A stretch of 6,972 nt of DNA, taken from the NCBI GenBank assembly GCA_030613795.1, contig JAUWLG010000064.1, positions 1 through 6,972 of the forward strand, in the 5' to 3' direction. The translations under genes and the position numbers were made by a program. The stretch is from Helicobacteraceae bacterium (GTDB lineage: Bacteria > Campylobacterota > Campylobacteria > Campylobacterales > Sulfurimonadaceae). Within the stretch, counting starts at the first letter, position 1, and each line of letters starts with the position of its first letter. A model generated the notes under the pieces. That model was not told the DNA's origin. It saw only the letters and a list, made by a program, of their open reading frames with translations, and did not search any database. Shown here piece after piece: positions 6,104 through 6,972 of this stretch.

Positions 6104-6972
6104 TAAAAGGCCGTTAGAAGTTTCTTGTAGACTACCGCTTCTTCATCAGCGATAGATTCAAGCTTTTTAGCGATGGCATCAAAATCAACCGTCTCACTTT
6201 TTTTAGAGCGGATCGATTTGGCAATCAAGAGTGCAAACTCACGCCAGCTATCACCAACTGCGGTCATCATCTCTGAAGCTTCTAAAAGCGTATCGTTTGA
6301 AAGTATGTTCCCCGTCTCTTGTAAAAAAGAGGCGTAGATATAACGAAAGCCTGCGCCACCTGTTCCTATCTCTTCCTGCATTCTTACAATATGGCCTAGA
6401 AAAAGCCGTGCGTAACGACGGTCTTTAGACTCCAGTTTACGAATATGTTTAGCTAAGAAGCGAATACCTTTCAAGCCTGCAATAGGTACAGGAGTCTTCA
6501 ACATCCGCTTAGCCACTGCTTTGATCGCCTTTGGAACAACACGCTCATAATCGATCGTCTCGGGTACAAAAGTCGGATAATAGATAGCCCCTTTTGGCGC
6601 CATCACCCCTTTTGCAAAACGTGCCTTCAAAAACTCTTGTTCATTCGCCTCGACAACATGTTCAAAAACAGGGTCGCTGATCTTATAGATATCATCTTGC
6701 TTACCATAGACCAGAAGGTTATGTCCATTGAAGTGAAATCGCATCTCATCAGGAAGATAAGGGAGCCAGTAGACAGATGTCTGTGCTCCTACGATCTTCC
6801 CTTCCTCTAAAAGATCATCAAGACGTTTTTGACCCTTTAGTTGATCTGAAAATGTCTCTACTTTCATCTTGATACCAATATTTTTTTGCAGGCCTTTGAT
6901 AATAGCTTTGGGGATCGATCTGTATGCGATCAACGGCATACCGGCAAGCTTGACAAAAGGCAGATAGGCAAA
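6103..6972 (-). CDS. BtrH N-terminal / DUF4872-type protein, possible acyltransferase (5' end outside window)
   Basis: The frame is open to the right edge. Eleven codons (FAYLPFVKLAG) precede the first in-window Met at 6939, and they continue the domain smoothly, so that Met is internal. The visible 289 residues resemble the BtrH N-terminal domain followed by a DUF4872-like helical region; roughly 40 residues, including the family's expected N-terminal Cys, would lie outside. Numbered from the first visible residue, MRFHFNGHNLLVYG holds a candidate His84, and YKISDPV a candidate Asp100, as in papain/C39-like folds. BtrH itself transfers an acyl group from the carrier protein BtrI in butirosin synthesis. 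By analogy this protein could move an acyl group from the pathway ACP to an acceptor, but neither the acceptor nor the activity is shown here. It is the first visible gene of the operon, with its stop overlapping the ATPase start. Confidence 0.75.
   Translation of the reverse strand, partial: FAYLPFVKLAGMPLIAYRSIPKAIIKGLQKNIGIKMKVETFSDQLKGQKRLDDLLEEGKIVGAQTSVYWLPYLPDEMRFHFNGHNLLVYGKQDDIYKISDPVFEHVVEANEQEFLKARFAKGVMAPKGAIYYPTFVPETIDYERVVPKAIKAVAKRMLKTPVPIAGLKGIRFLAKHIRKLESKDRRYARLFLGHIVRMQEEIGTGGAGFRYIYASFLQETGNILSNDTLLEASEMMTAVGDSWREFALLIAKSIRSKKSETVDFDAIAKKLESIADEEAVVYKKLLTAF

Overview
The window is a piece of one densely packed minus-strand operon, read from the right edge towards the left. 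It contains eight protein genes, two of them cut by the window ends. It looks like part of a specialised fatty-acid/polyketide (aryl-polyene or flexirubin-like) biosynthesis and export locus. No rRNA, tRNA, CRISPR array, transposase or long repeat is visible, and no non-coding stretch exceeds 42 bases. The organism cannot be fixed from this sequence. The moderate-to-low G+C by eye and the protein style would fit a Gram-negative bacterium such as a Campylobacterota member (Sulfurimonas/Sulfuricurvum-like), but this is a weak inference.

Layout in transcription order, right to left. First comes a BtrH-N-terminal/DUF4872-type protein (6972-6103, 5' end outside the window), then an ABC-2 ATPase (6103-5180), an ABC-2 permease (5187-3997) and a small acyl carrier protein (4000-3731). 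Next is a ketosynthase with an intact Cys-His-His triad (3713-2571), then a short ketosynthase-like protein with no catalytic residues (2574-1711). After a 42-base gap come a second intact ketosynthase (1668-565) and a chain-length-factor-like ketosynthase homologue (568-1) that runs off the left edge. That last gene has no in-window stop codon.

How the genes may work together: the acyl carrier protein would carry the growing acyl/polyene chain on a phosphopantetheine arm. Two ketosynthases, each followed by a translationally coupled inactive partner, would elongate it as KS/CLF-type heterodimers. The BtrH-like protein could move an acyl group from the carrier protein to an acceptor, and the ABC-2 transporter could export the product. 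Reductase, dehydratase, starter-activating and tailoring enzymes expected for such a pathway are not in the window and would lie on either side.

Almost every junction is an overlap (ATGA, TAATG or 8 bases). The one clear exception is the 1669-1710 gap. It holds a 10-bp hairpin followed by six U residues, and its 3' arm contains the Shine-Dalgarno sequence of the next ketosynthase. This is the most distinctive non-coding signal in the window.
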